This document shows, piece by piece, positions 44,934 to 56,755 of a DNA stretch of 64,000 nt. Location of the stretch: positions 2,771,454 to 2,835,453 of the forward strand of contig NC_033622.1 in the NCBI RefSeq assembly GCF_001540865.1. The letters run 5' to 3'. This DNA is from Ananas comosus (Eukaryota > Streptophyta > Magnoliopsida > Poales > Bromeliaceae). Below the pieces are notes generated by a model. The model made no database searches. It had not been told where the DNA came from and worked only from the letters and a program-made list of their open reading frames with translations. Positions within the stretch are counted from its first letter, which is position 1. Every line of letters begins with the position of its first letter. Made by a program: the position numbers and the translations under genes.

Positions 44934-47900
44934 TGTAGTATCCTTGGTATTCTGCAGCCGTGAGATTTCAGCATCTGAGACTTGTCGACACATCTGAAGA
45001 GTGTCAGGACAAGTCCGAGTCGTTTTGGCGTGATATAGACGCAAAACAGACTCAGTATGACGCGAGAGCAGGAATTTAGCACTAAAATCTGCAAATTGCA
45101 GGTTGTCAGCATTGAATACTGGTACTACACATGGGAGTACCGGTATCCCAGTCTAATTTTTTGATTTATGCTCTCGGGTTGCGAAGGCTGATGCGGGGTA
45201 CGGGTACGGCATCGGCCTGGTACCAGTATTCCAGGGTAGGTGAGGAGCCTTTTGGTCTTTTGATGCCTCGATCATTTCACCCTTATCTCCCGCCGCCTAT
45301 ATAGTATAGAGGATTTGAGAGAGAGCTTTTGTTTACTCTTCCCTCTCTCTCTCTAGATTGAAGCCGTGCGCTTGGTGGTGGTCGCGGTTGGAGCTCGGAT
45401 CGACGTCGACTTCACGCCGGGGAACCGTTTGAGCACGTGAGCGTCGTAGTTGCATCGTTGGGAGGCCGAGTGAGCGCGTGGTTCCTCTTCTGTCGACTTT
45501 TTGCCGGAGTTGAATTAGCATTCGAGGTGGGTTGAAGTTTACCGAATTCTTCGAATTTCCTCCTAAGCCTAGTTTGTTGTCAGCATGTATTTTTGGCTTC
45601 GTATATTATGTTTAGTAGCTCGATTCGTCGATTTGCATTGTTCTTCAATGAAATCTGAATTAGAGATTTAGTTTATTATACATATTGGACTTGGAATTGA
45701 CTTAGGAGAAAACTATAGGTTCTACACTGTCATTTTCTTAAAACTATCAGATTTAGCTTTAGGAGCCGCAGTTTGTTTGTATCGGCGCAGTTTGTAGGCG
45801 GTAGATACCGAGAATAGTGTAGAATGAATTTACGCTCGTGCTGGAATACCGAGTTTATTTTTACAGTAGTGTATAGACTGTTCCGGACTGTCGAGTGCCG
45901 TCGCGGCTGACAGTGGACCCAGATTTCTGTATTTTGCATAAAATTGTGCCGAGGGCACGTGAGTTATGGTTGTTAGACTAGTTAGACACTTCTGCTTTGA
46001 CTATAGTCTGTGAGAGCCTGATTGAGCTCGGTAGAGATACGCTTGCATACTCGATTGGGTAACGCCCACGAGTGCCACTCCGGAGTCGGACTTTGTGCTT
46101 TTGCGTTGTTGTCATTATGTCCTGGTTGGACTCGCTCTCCACTGACGACTAAGCATGGTGGTAGTTAGTATAACTTCGACATGCGGGACAGGTGTGTTCA
46201 CAGTCCCTAGTGAGATTAGGTCAGAGTTTGTGTAGTGACCCTGGAATTCAGCATTTGAGGCTTGTCGACAGCTCTGGATAGTGTCGGGATGAGTCCAAGT
46301 CCTATTAGCGCGAAATAGATGCAAACTGCACTCAGCGAGACACGAGAGCAGAGAGTTAGCATTGCAATCTGCAAATTGCAGAATTTCAGCAATTGGTACC
46401 GGTACCACATAGGGGCGTACCGGTACCCGGTGCAATTTTCTGCGCAGACTGCTCTCGGGTTGCCCATTCTGCTGCGCGGTACCGTTACAACATTGGATTG
46501 GTACCGGTACTCCAGGGTTGGTGAGGGGCTGAATGGTCTTTTGACTGCCTCGTTGTCTTCACCCTCACCTACTCTCCTTATATACGTGTAGAGGAGCAAG
46601 GATGGAGGGTTTTGCAGCTTCTTCTTCTCCTCTCTCTCTAGCTTGTGCCGTACGTGGTGGAGCTCTCCGGTGGAATCGGAGCGACGTCGACGTTGTGCCG
46701 CGGAGCCGTTCGAGCGTGCGTTCGTCGTGGTAGCGTCGTGGGAAGGCCGAGCGAGCGTGTGGTTCCGCTTTTGTCAACTTCTCGCCGTTGTTGGACGCGC
46801 TTTCGAGGTGGGTCAAAGTGATGCTTACGGAATTTCGCGGATTTTCCTCCTAATTCTATATATTGACAGCATGTGTTTTTTTAGCTTCGTTTAGCATATT
46901 GTTTAGCTCAATATTTGGATTTGCATGTTATTGATCTTGAATTGGAGCTTAAAATACTAGCTAAATTATACATGTTGGACTTGATTTTTGACTTAGGAGA
47001 AAACTGGCGTTTCTACACTGTCATATGTTAAAACTACCAGATTTAGCTCTAAGAGCCGTAGTTTGTTAGTATCGCCGCAGTTTGTGGGCGGTGAATATCC
47101 AGAATAGTGTAGAATATATTTACGCTAGTGCTGAGGTATCGAGTGTATTTTTACAGCAGTATTTAGGCTGTTCCGGATTGTCGGTGTCGTTGAGGTTGAC
47201 GGTGGACCCAGATTGCTGTTTTTGCATCAGATTCTGCCGAAGGCACGTGAGTTCAGCTGTTAGACTCTGTTTACTTGACTATAGCCTATGAGAGCCTGAT
47301 TGAGCTTGACAGAGACATCCTTGCATACTCGGTTGGGTAGCACCCATGAGTGCCACTCCAGAGTCGAGCTTTGTGCGTTTGCGTTGGTGTCGTTTTGTCC
47401 TAGTTGGACTTGCTCTCCACTGATGACCTGGTTTGGTGTCAATTAGTGTAGCTTCGACAGGCGAATTGTTGTGTTAGAGCATGATAGTATGGTGGCATTT
47501 AGTTGTAGATTTATTCCAGCCTTCCTTACTATCCCTACTTACTTCTGTAGACTTAGTGGGTGAGCCATTGAGGTCGGTAGCGGTGCCCACTGAGGACTAT
47601 TTCTTTTTGCAGTAGTTCTCATGCCTAGTTGTTGAAACCTTTTGCAGAGCCATCTTCTTCAACTGCTGTTGCTGCTGAGTCTGATCGTGGAAAGGGCGTG
47701 GCGAGTTAGAGCCCTTCCTGACGAGTTGCAGAGCTAGAGGAGTATCAGCTATAGATAGTTGTAGTTTTTGGGTTATGATACATACTAATGCTTGTATCTC
47801 GCTGGAGCGAGTATTTTTTTGTTTACCTGAATGTGACGTACGTATAGTGAACCTCTGATGTTATATATGTTTTATTTCGGCAGCTCTATACTGCTGGTTG

Positions 47901-48591
47901 TAGTGTTGTATGATTACAGGTACACCTATCGCTTCGTATATAGGAAAAGTTTTTTTTATACGACGGATTTGTCGGCGTGCCCGGGGAAACGAGTAATCCG
48001 GGGCGTGACAGTTTGCATTTTCTACAGATAGTTAGTGTTGGTTAGCGATAGTATAATAACATATAGTTGTAGAGTTTTTTCAGCTTCCTTTACTATTCTT
48101 GAGCATACCTTCTGTAGACTTAGTGGGTGAGCCGTTGAGGTCGGTAGCAGTTCCCACTGAGGACTACTTCTTTTTGCAATAGTTCTCATACCTAGTTGTT
48201 GACCCCTTTTTGCAGAGCCTCCTTCTTCGGCTGTTGCTGTTGCTGTTGCTGATTCTGATCGTGGAAAGGGAGTCGCGAGCTAGATCCCTTCCAGTTTTGT
48301 TGCTGCTTAAAGGAGTACCAACTACAAGTAGTTTTGGATTTTTGGGTCATGTACATGCTGATGTTAGATCCTCGCTGGAGCGAGTATTTTGTATCTGGAG
48401 ACTATGTATGTATTGTGAACCCGATGCTTATTTTTATATGTTACAGTTCTGTTAGCAGCTCTATACTATTAGTTGTAGTTTTGTATGATTATAGGTACAG
48501 GTACAGCTATCGCTTCGTATATAGGAAAATTTTTTTTTATACGGCGGATTTGTCGGCGTGCCCGAGGAAACGAGTAATCCGGGGCGTGACA
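44934..48591 (+). mobile_element. Solo LTR A (split by solo LTR B)
   Basis: TGTAGTATCC...GGGGCGTGACA; segments 44934-46230 and 48011-48591, about 1.87 kb without the insert. Flanks TCGGC (44929-44933) and TCGGA (48592-48596) fit a 5-bp duplication with one mutation. No internal retrotransposon region is present. Strand is inferred from a TATA-like box at 45298-45304 and a pyrimidine tract downstream. On the other strand the tip TGTCACGCCCCGG is also a common plant gypsy LTR start, so orientation is uncertain. Confidence 0.8.
46231..48010 (+). mobile_element. Solo LTR B, nested in solo LTR A
   Basis: 1780 bp, TGTAGTGACC...GGGGCGTGACA, with the perfect 5-bp duplication GTTTG (46226-46230 and 48011-48015). 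Removing it restores the continuity of LTR A as seen in LTR D (GTCAGAG then TTGCATTTTCTACAG). A TATA-like box lies at 46578-46584, about 350 bp into the LTR as in A and D. No gag or pol. ORFs inside are discussed in the findings; no host gene. Confidence 0.88.
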
Positions 48592-48875
48592 TCGGAATAG
48601 CTTGGATTTTTGATAGAAATTTCTATTCACTACCTAAATAAAGATCAATAACTCCGATCTTAAATTGAAAGATCCGATCATCTATTTTTAGGATGTCGTT
48701 CTATACCCCCTTGATAGACTTTATAATGATTTCGAAAAATTACGAAATTTATTTTCTAGAAGTTTCAAATACTCTAAATCATGTTTAATGGTGTGGATCC
48801 TCGATTTGAAGAGCCCAACAGCGAAAACAACTTATGAGTACGAAGGGCTGTATACTCATAAGAGTATAGTAGCCC

Positions 48876-48878
<3 letters not shown>

Positions 48879-48945
<67 letters not shown>

Positions 48946-48957
48946 CTAGGCTGGAAN
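48879..48957. repeat. (TA)n tract and single-N junction
   Basis: About 65 bp of TA repeat, then AACTAGGCTGGAA, the first bases of a short-family MITE, and then N at 48957 and unrelated T-rich sequence. The MITE is cut off at the N. Confidence 0.9.
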
Positions 48958-49999
48958 TTTTTTGAAAAAATAATTAGCAAAGTACACATTTTCAAAATAA
49001 AAAGTATTAGTACAAATTAGTAAAGATTTTTTTTTAGAGAAAATATAATAGCATTCTGTTACTGTTCACTTCGTTTATCTTTTTAAAGAGAATAAACTCA
49101 TTTAGAACTATTTATTTAGTGTTTAATTTGAGTGCACTTCGATGTGACACGCACCGCAAGACCAAATTATCTCCACGTGCTTGTTTGACTATGTGGGCTA
49201 ATGCTAGAAACGAAAGATGCAAACAAATTTAATTTGGTTGAGCTATGAAAAGCACTTGTTACTATCAATTAGGTTGGTGAACTTCCCAATGAATTGAGGT
49301 CTAAATAATGTAGACATAATATATATATATATATATGTTTTATTAGATCGAGTATCTATATAGTGTTCTAGGGAGTCAAAATCTAGTTTACTAGCTCATT
49401 CATTGGCTTCCATGCTATATATATAGGTTTCCATGGTTTCTTAGCATCAAAGAAGAGAAAAAAATAAAAAGGAGGGATCTAATTATGCACTAATAATATA
49501 GATCTAATCATATTCATTTTTGAAAAAAAAAAAACTTATATATATATATATACCACATATATATTTTTAAGAACACAATTCTACTGTTTGAAGTGCAGAA
49601 ATTTACAATATGCAGAATTATAAAATACAAAAATTATATCTATACTTCCTATGAGTAATTATTTTTTGGTGTTTTCTTACCGTGATTCTATTAAATTAGA
49701 ATGTTTGTTCAAATAGGAAAAGATTTTTAATACCTAAGGCAATGTTTTTTTATTGTGTTTTATTTTTTTTATCTTTTTAAATAAAGTTTTGTATATCAAA
49801 AGATATAGAAGTGAACAGTGTATTGCTTGCAATGCTTTTATCCAAAATATTTACTTAACAATAAAAAATTAAATCTTAAAAATAATTTTTTTTTCTTTCA
49901 TTTTTTTTTAAAAAATTGTCATTCATTACTGGACTGGATACATTGTAAGCTAACTCACTATAGAAATAAAAAAAAAAAAGTTTTTTCTTCCAATACATC

Positions 50000-50031
<32 letters not shown>

Positions 50032-50441
50032 ATGTTAAAAAATATAAAAATGATAATGATACCAAACAAGTCCTGAGTTTTATATTTTTATATTTTTGAT
50101 TCTCTTATTTTACATTTCTTAAACAAGGCTGCCAAGTGACAACTGAGTTGCATGTTTGTCTCTGATCTAAGCTTGAACAGCAGTAACAGGAAAATTCATA
50201 ATTCATAATTACAATATTTGAAAATACAACAATGATTAATATGATTAATCTATGGAAACAATGATTTTGAGGTCCCACCTTAAAAGGGACACAACAACAA
50301 CTTCAACTTAGCCCCCACATCTTTCAAATAAATACAAGTTGTTAGATTAAAAAAATGAGCAGGAAAATGAAAGGGAAAGTTCCTTTGAATAGCTTTATAC
50401 ATATGGGCCTTACTGAAGGAAAAAAATTGCAATGGACCCCC

Positions 50442-50445
<4 letters not shown>
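48958..50445. other. No gene recognised
   Basis: AT-rich spacer. 49027-49110 (TTTTTTTTAGAGA, CACTTCGTTTATCTTTTTA) may be a degenerate SINE of the family above, but it is too decayed to call. A (TA)n tract lies at 50006-50030. Confidence 0.4.
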
Positions 50446-50499
<54 letters not shown>

Positions 50500-50500
<1 letters not shown>

Positions 50501-50693
50501 GAGGCTAGTATGCTTCTGGAAGCACAGAGTGCTCCGTGCTTTCAAGTCGTTTTCGACGTTAGGACTTTCGAATCGATGATCGGCTTCGTTAGAGTGCCTA
50601 GTGATTGAAGGGGCTCAAAATCAACGGCTGAAAATAAAAATCTTACAAAATTTATTTTCTCGGTACTTTAAATACTCTAGATCACTCTATATA
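50500..50693. mobile_element. Long-family (TA)n/(GA)n-bounded element, copy d (internally deleted)
   Basis: Starts TGAGGCTAGTATGCTTCTGG after (TA)n(GA)n (50442-50499) and matches the copy at 53122 (GGAAGCAC, TTTTCGA, GAATCGATGATCGGC). The middle is deleted near 50598, and the right tip is lost where solo LTR C begins. Confidence 0.65.
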
Positions 50694-52136
50694 TGTAATA
50701 TACTGAATCTTAGCAAATTAGCAAGGTTACAGTATAAGTTATGCTTGATTGAGTTGGAGACGTTTTGCGCAAAATAGACGTAAAAGCGGACTTTGAAACT
50801 TAAGATTTATATTGTAGAGGACTAAAGTTGAATGCTAGAGTAGGTGAGGGGCTTTTGGACAATTGTTTCCTTTCAACCTTATCCCCACCGCCTTAATTAG
50901 GATAGGGAGGCTGTAAGGGATTTAATTAACTTTCTTCTCTCTTTCACTCTAATTTAGCTCGTGGGCACGATGGAGAGCTCGAGCTCGGGAGATTTTCGTT
51001 GTCGTTTCGGAGAGCCGTTCGAGCGTGCGTTCGTCGTGGTAGCGCCGTTGGAGAAAATTGACTTTTCTACGCCGCCATTTGAACAAACTATCAGATTTAG
51101 CTTTAGGAGCCGTAGTTTGATTGTATTATCGCAGTTTGTGGGCGGTGGATACCCAGAATAGTGTAGAATATATTTACACTCGTGCTGAAGTGCCGAGTGT
51201 ATTTTTACAGCAGTGTTTAGGCTGTTCAGAATTGTCGGGTGCTGTTGAGGTTGACGGTGGACCCAGATTGCTATTTTTGCATCAGCTTGTGCCGAGGGCA
51301 CGTGAGTTCAATTGTTAGACCCTGTTTACTTGACTATAGCCCGTGAGAGCCTGATTGAGCTCGACAGAGATACGCTTGCATACTAGGTTGGATAGCGCCC
51401 ACGAGTGCCACTCCGGAGTCGGGCTTTGTGCGTTTGCGTTGGTGTCGTTGTGTCCTGGTTGGACTTGCTCTCCACGGACTGCTTAGTGTGGAGGTAGCTG
51501 TTTAGCTTCAACAGGCTGGGACGGGTGTTTTCACAGTCCCTGGGACCGGTGTGTTCATAGTCCCTAGTGAGATTGGGTCAAATTGTACTTTTCTACAGAT
51601 AGTGGGTGATAGACCGGGATAGTATAGGTGCATATAGCTGTAGATTTATTCCAGCTTTCTTACTATACTTGTTTACATCTATAGACTTAATGGGTGAGCT
51701 GTTGGGGTCTGTAGCGGTACCCACTGAGGACTACTTTTTACAGTAGTTCTCACGCCCAGTTATTGGAATCTTTTGCAGAGCCTTCTTCTTCGGCTGCTGC
51801 TGCTGCTGATTCGGACCGTGGAAAGGGAGTCGCGAGTTAGATCCCTTCCCAGTTGCTGCTAAGCTAGAATATACTAACTACAGGTAGTGATAGTTTTTGA
51901 GTTCATATACATAATTATGTTCTATCTCGCTGGAGCGAGCGTTTTGTACACCTGGATTTGATGTATGTATAGTGAACTTCTGTTTTTATATTTGTTCTCT
52001 TTTAGCAGCTCTATACTACTGGTTGTAGTATTGTATGATTACAGGTACAGCTATCGCTTCGTATACAGGAAAAATTCCTTTGTATATGACGGATTTGTCG
52101 GCGTGCCCGAAAAAACGAGGAATCCGGGGCGTGACA
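50694..52136 (+). mobile_element. Solo LTR C, internally deleted
   Basis: 1443 bp from TGTAATATACTG to GGGGCGTGACA; the same family as A, B and D (shared CAGTTTGTGGGCGGTGGATA, TTGTCGGCGTGCCCG). The duplication ATATA flanks it (50689-50693 and 52137-52141), i.e. insertion in TA-rich DNA. Parts of the promoter-proximal region are shortened and the TATA box seen in the others is altered (TTAATTAGG). Confidence 0.75.

Positions 52137-52206
<70 letters not shown>
52137..52206. repeat. (TA)n(GA)n compound microsatellite
   Basis: A TA run followed by a GA run, ending at the start of a foldback element. The complementary (CT)n...(TA)n lies at its other end (52736-52862). Confidence 0.9.
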
Positions 52207-52210
<4 letters not shown>

Positions 52211-52735
52211 TTGCTAGAATACTATTGGTAGTAAACGGCTCGGTTTACTACCGATTTGTTTTCGATGATAGAGCTTCCCAATTGATGATCGGCACCGTTA
52301 AACATGATCTAAACTATTTAAACTATCTGAAAATCAAATTTCACACATTTTCGATATTGTTCTCTTGTCCATCAAATGAACAGAAAAATGAATGGCTGGA
52401 AATGAATATCCTTCAAAAAGTTATGATACAATTTTTATATTTGAGATCTAGAGTCTAGATCTTATTTTAAATAGTTTAAAAAAATTTTTAACAAAAATTT
52501 AGTCTATACCGTTAAACGAGCAAACGCACCATATCGGCCATTAAAATTATAGATTTTGTGACCCTTTGATCGTTCAGTTAGTGATGCCAAAAAAATCATA
52601 AAATTTGATTTCTAGATAATTTAAATGGTCTAGATCATGTTCAACGGTGCCGATCGTCGATTTGGAAGCTCTATCATAAAAAACAAATCGATAGTAACGA
52701 GCAGTTTACTACTGATAGTAGCCCGGTCAAAACAC
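52207..52735. mobile_element. Long-family element, copy e, inverted microsatellite ends
   Basis: Tips TTTGCTAGAATACTATTGGT and (inverted) TTGACCGGGCTACTATCAGT, then GTAAAC and GATTTGTTTT-GATGATAGAGCTTCC on both arms; arms exceed 120 bp. Outside lie (GA)n on the left and (CT)n on the right, so the microsatellites are part of the palindrome. Confidence 0.75.
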
Positions 52736-52826
52736 TCTCTCTCTCTCTCTCCTCTCTCTCTCCTCCCTCTCTCTCTCTCTCTTCTCTCTCCCCTCTCGCT
52801 CTCTCTCTCTCTCCGTCTCTCTCTCT

Positions 52827-52862
<36 letters not shown>
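52736..52862. repeat. (CT)n and (TA)n compound microsatellite
   Basis: About 95 bp of CT/CTC/CCT-rich repeat followed by about 30 bp of TA repeat. Confidence 0.9.
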
Positions 52863-52865
<3 letters not shown>

Positions 52866-53086
52866 GATAGCTGGAATAACTATTAATAGTAAAACGCTCT
52901 TTTTGCTATCAATTTTTCCTTGGAGAAAAATTGTAAGGTCAGGATGATATTAGTCGTTAGAGTTGAGGGTCCCCACTGGTTATAGTATTTAATCCAATGG
53001 TTAGAAATAATGAAAAGAGTTTATCCAAAGGCTAAAAAACTGGTAGCAACAATAGGATTTTGCTACTAATAGTAGCCCAGTCCAAC
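52866..53086. mobile_element. Short-family (TA)n-bounded MITE, copy e
   Basis: Nearly the same as 28965-29184 (GTAAAACGCTCTTTTTGCTA; GGTTATAGTATTTAATCCAA). Here the right end is present (TTTTGCTACTAATAGTAGCCC). (TA)n on both sides. Confidence 0.75.
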
Positions 53087-53121
53087 TAATATATATATAT
53101 ATATATATATAATATATATAT

Positions 53122-53639
53122 AGTGAGGCTAGTATGCTTTTGGAAGCACGAAGCGCTCTGTGCTTTCAAGTTGTTTTCGATGTTAGGACTTTCGAATCGA
53201 TGATCGGCTCCGTTAGAGTTGATCTAGAGTATTTAAAGTACCGAGAAAATAAATTTTGTGATTTTTCAATATCATATGCCTAGTGATCGAAGGTGCTCAA
53301 ATCAATAATTTTAATGGCCGTAGTGAGCCGTTTGCAAGTTTAACGGTGTATAAATATCCAAATCACATGAAATTTTGATAGAAAATTTTTTATACCATAT
53401 AAAACAAGATTAATAACTTTGATCTAAAATTTTAATGTCATATCATCAATATTTGTAAGATTTTTATTTTCAGCCGTTGATTTTGAGCCACTTCGATTAC
53501 TAGGCAAATGATACCGAAAAATCGTAAAATTTATTTTCTAGATATTTCAAATACTCTAGATCAAGTCTAATGGAGCCGATCGTCGATTCGAAAGTCCGAA
53601 CATTGAAAACAACTTGGAAGCACGGAAGCATGCCAGACG

Positions 53640-53642
<3 letters not shown>
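53122..53642. mobile_element. Long-family (TA)n-bounded element, copy f
   Basis: An almost fully self-complementary 520-bp element: left arm GGAAGCAC, TTTTCGATGTTAGGACTTTC, GAATCGATGATCGGC against right arm GCCGATCGTCGATTC, GAAAGTCCGAACATTGAAAA, GGAAGCACGGAAGC. (TA)n on both sides. Non-coding. Confidence 0.8.
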
Positions 53643-53678
<36 letters not shown>

Positions 53679-53679
<1 letters not shown>

Positions 53680-54190
53680 CAGGGCTGCTGCTCTGAGCCG
53701 TTTTTGATGATGGAGTTTTCGAATCGACGATCGGCTCGTTAAACTTGATCTAGCGTATTTAAAGTTTCTAGAAAATAATTTTTGCGATTTTTCGATATCA
53801 TTTACCTAGCAATCGAAATGATTCAAAATCAATAATTTTTAACGACTGAAAATAAAAATTCTATAAAAAGTAGTGTATAGCACTAAAATTTCGATCAGAA
53901 ATAGATCTTGTTGTAGATAGTATAAAGAATTTTCTATCAAAATTTCATCTGATTTGAATACTTCTACACCGTTAAACTTGAAAACGGCAGATATAAACCA
54001 TTAAAAATTATGGATGTTGAATCCTTTCGATCACTAGGTAAATAATATCGAAAAATCACAAAAATTATTTTCTAGAAACTTCAAATGCGCTAGATCAAGT
54101 CTAACGGAGCCGATCGTTGATTCGAAAATTCCATCATCGAAAACAGCTCAGGAGCACGGAGGCCTCCGTCTCCTGAGAGCACAGCAGCCT
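53679..54190. mobile_element. Long-family (TA)n-bounded element, copy g
   Basis: Tips AGGGCTGCTGCTCTGAGCCG and (inverted) CAGGCTGCTGTGCTCTCAGG; arms GATGATGGAGTTTTCGAATC and GATTCGAAAATTCCATCATC are near perfect. (TA)n lies on the left; (CT)n then (TA)n on the right (54191-54284). Confidence 0.8.
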
Positions 54191-54284
54191 GCTCTCTCTC
54201 TCTCTCTCTTCCCTTCTCTCTCTCTCTCTCTCTCTCTCCTCTCTATATATATATATAATTATATATATATATATATATATATAT

Positions 54285-54730
54285 AGAGCTAGTCTCATAT
54301 ACTATCTATATACCAAGGCTACCCGGTATTATAGTCTTGGTTTTGATCTTAGGGTATTCAAATCAACGATCCACACAGTTAAAACTGATCTTGGGTATTT
54401 AAAGTTTTTAGAAATAAAATTTTATAATTTTTCAACATAATTTACTTTATGATTAAATCATTTCGAAATTGTCAGTTTTCAGTGACTACTATAGCGAGTT
54501 TGGAGTTTAACTATGTAGAAGAATCTAAATTTCTTCAAATTTTGATAGAAAATACTTTAAACTATCTAGATTAAGGTTAACATTCTTGATCTTAAATTTA
54601 AAAGTCCTATGCTCAAATTTTAAAGGTTATTCAATTTCCACCGTTCATTTTAACATACTTTATTTACCAAGTAAACGATATCGAAAAAACTAAAATTTTA
54701 TTCATAAAAACTTCATATACCCTAAATTTT
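54285..54730. mobile_element. Long-family (TA)n-bounded element, copy h (right end lost)
   Basis: The left end AGAGCTAGTCTCATATACTA and internal words (CAACGATCCACACAGTTAAA, TTTTATAATTTTTCAACAT) match the family. It ends in (TA)n at 54731 without the right tip. Confidence 0.6.
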
Positions 54731-54747
54731 ATATATATATATATATA

Positions 54748-55161
54748 GGAAGGCCAAGTTCTCCCTTGCTTGTCCAGTTGGGTCATGTTGTCATCCCTCT
54801 ATGTACTCAAGCCCAAAAATAAAAGCTTAAATATTTAAATTGTCTATTATTATTATTATAGTACTGGAACTGCTACAATCTATCTTCTATATTCTATATT
54901 CTATATATAAAAGTTTAATTTCGAATGTTGATGTGGAGGCTTCTCCTTATTTTGGGCCAAGTGGAGCCCATCTTCAACAAAATTTTTTATATATACATAT
55001 TTATGTATAACTCTGGCATCTGTTGCCATTCTCCCTTCTTACGCTCTTCATCTCCACATTACATTTTTTTATATATATATGTATATCTCTATCCAGCAAA
55101 CTCAGGTTTAGTAAGGCTGCAGCTCCTCTCTCAACCTATACCCTTCCACTAGGGTTTTTTT

Positions 55162-55219
<58 letters not shown>

Positions 55220-55990
55220 TTATCTGATGCGTCTAATTTGGCGTTAGAATTTATGAAGAAGCTTGATCTAATCAAATTGGACCAAAAAATTTAGTGAATT
55301 CAGCAATTTTTACGAACAGTCCGAAATATTCTTTACATCGTTATAACTTTTTGCATAGCTGTTTATTTTCAGCATGCAACTCTAATTCGAAAACAAGTTT
55401 TCGAGATCTATGCGCGGAATGGCGCGCATTGCCATTTTGGTCTAGGTTGGAATCTAACTATAATTATTTAGACCTTCCAATTTATCTTTTTTAGGCTGCT
55501 TTTTGAGAAGTTTTTATAATTTTTTTCTATTTTGAGTCAGTTAGATTAGTCAGTTATAATCTATGGTAAATTGCTCTACTAGCTTGAGTACTTTTACAGA
55601 AGTTGTACTACAGCTTCTAACATTTTAATGTGAATTTAACTGTTTACAAACATTTACAAATGTATCAAATGATCTATTGTTAAAACTATTGACTGAGATT
55701 AAGATAATTTATTAAACCCACATTGGTATCAAAAGTGCGAATTAGGCCTTATTTCGGAGCAAAGCTCATTTTGATATACAATTACTTTTTTTTTTTTTTC
55801 AGATAGAAAGAAATATTTTACAATTAAGTTTTCCATCAAAAAAAAATGTTACCGGATATTCGCTTATCAGACTTTATGCTACCAAATTCAACTTTAAATG
55901 ACAACAGACGAATTTGATATATTTGTGAAAATTCAAAAGAAACTAAATGACTTGAGAAAAATTAACGTAAACTAAATGTGTCAAAAGAGT
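54748..55990. other. No gene recognised; possible Helitron 5' end
   Basis: At 54897 TCTATATATAAAAGTTTAA resembles the TCTATATA-type 5' tip of plant Helitrons, but no CTRR 3' end with a hairpin was located. A (TA)n tract lies at 55168-55215. ORFs here are chance. Confidence 0.3.
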
Positions 55991-55999
55991 TAATTAAAA

Positions 56000-56358
56000 G
56001 GATTAATTTCATATAGACTCCTACAAATATATTTTTACAAAGTTCAACTTTTATATATTGTTTCTGCAAAAGTCCTGATATTTTTTCAAATATATCTTTC
56101 TAGTTTGTTACCATTAAAAAAATATTTATATTTTATATTTTGCCATCACAAATATATCTTTCCGAAAGGCATAACAGTATATTATAAAAGTATAAAAATA
56201 TCAAAAACTAACCGAGCTAAATTTTTCTAACAGATTCTTACAGCAGGAATATATTTGAAAATATCAAGACTTTTGCAGGAACAACGTATAAAAGTTGAAC
56301 TTCGTAAAAATATATTTGGTATTCACTATATTTACAGAAGCTTGTATGAAATTAATCC
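56000..56358. mobile_element. Mutator-type MITE, GGATTAATTTC family, copy 3
   Basis: Perfect 9-bp duplication TAATTAAAA (55991-55999 and 56359-56367); perfect tips GGATTAATTTCATA against TATGAAATTAATCC with small differences further in. 359 bp, non-coding. Confidence 0.85.
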
Positions 56359-56755
56359 TAATTAAAAACAATGTGTTAATTCGAATTTGATCTGGAAAGA
56401 AAATATAGGAATAATAATATCTTTTCATTAATAATAAGGGTGGGAGAGATTATTAAGGGCAAGTGACAATGAGTGAGTACAAAACTTTTCCAGTGACATC
56501 CAATGTCCTGCTCCCAAAAAAGATTGCACTCGCCTGAACAGTAAATAAAAAAAAAAAAAATTCTACCATATGCGCCTCTCATTTCTCATTATCATCAAAT
56601 ATCACTCAAGTTCGTATCTCAAAACAACTTTAGTGGTATCCGTGATAAAGATCACGTCTGAATTGTCTGATAGAATTTTTTTTTTGTTTTCACTTTTATT
56701 TTTCTGGAAAAAAAAACAACAACAACAACAACGATCTGCAGCCTACTTCTTCTAC

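Larger units (their letters stand above)
44692..48878. mobile_element. Long-TIR (TA)n-bounded element, copy c, split by solo LTRs
   Basis: The left half is 44692-44933 and the right half about 48592-48878. The tips AGTCCGGCTACTATACTCTT and (inverted) GTAGGGCTACTATACTCTTA match, and the arms continue over 150 bp (GAATCGACGATCCATACCG against GGTGTGGATCCTCGATTTGA). (TA)n flanks both ends. The halves join into a relative of the element at 29681-30224. It is the outermost layer of a three-level nest. Confidence 0.8.

Noticed and set aside
45333..46816. ORFs in solo LTRs A and B as host genes
   Set aside because: They lie inside repeated LTRs with duplications; treated as LTR features, not host genes.
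54897..54920. Helitron 5' end
   Set aside because: TCTATATATAAAAG is suggestive, but TA-rich DNA gives this often and no CTRR hairpin end was found.
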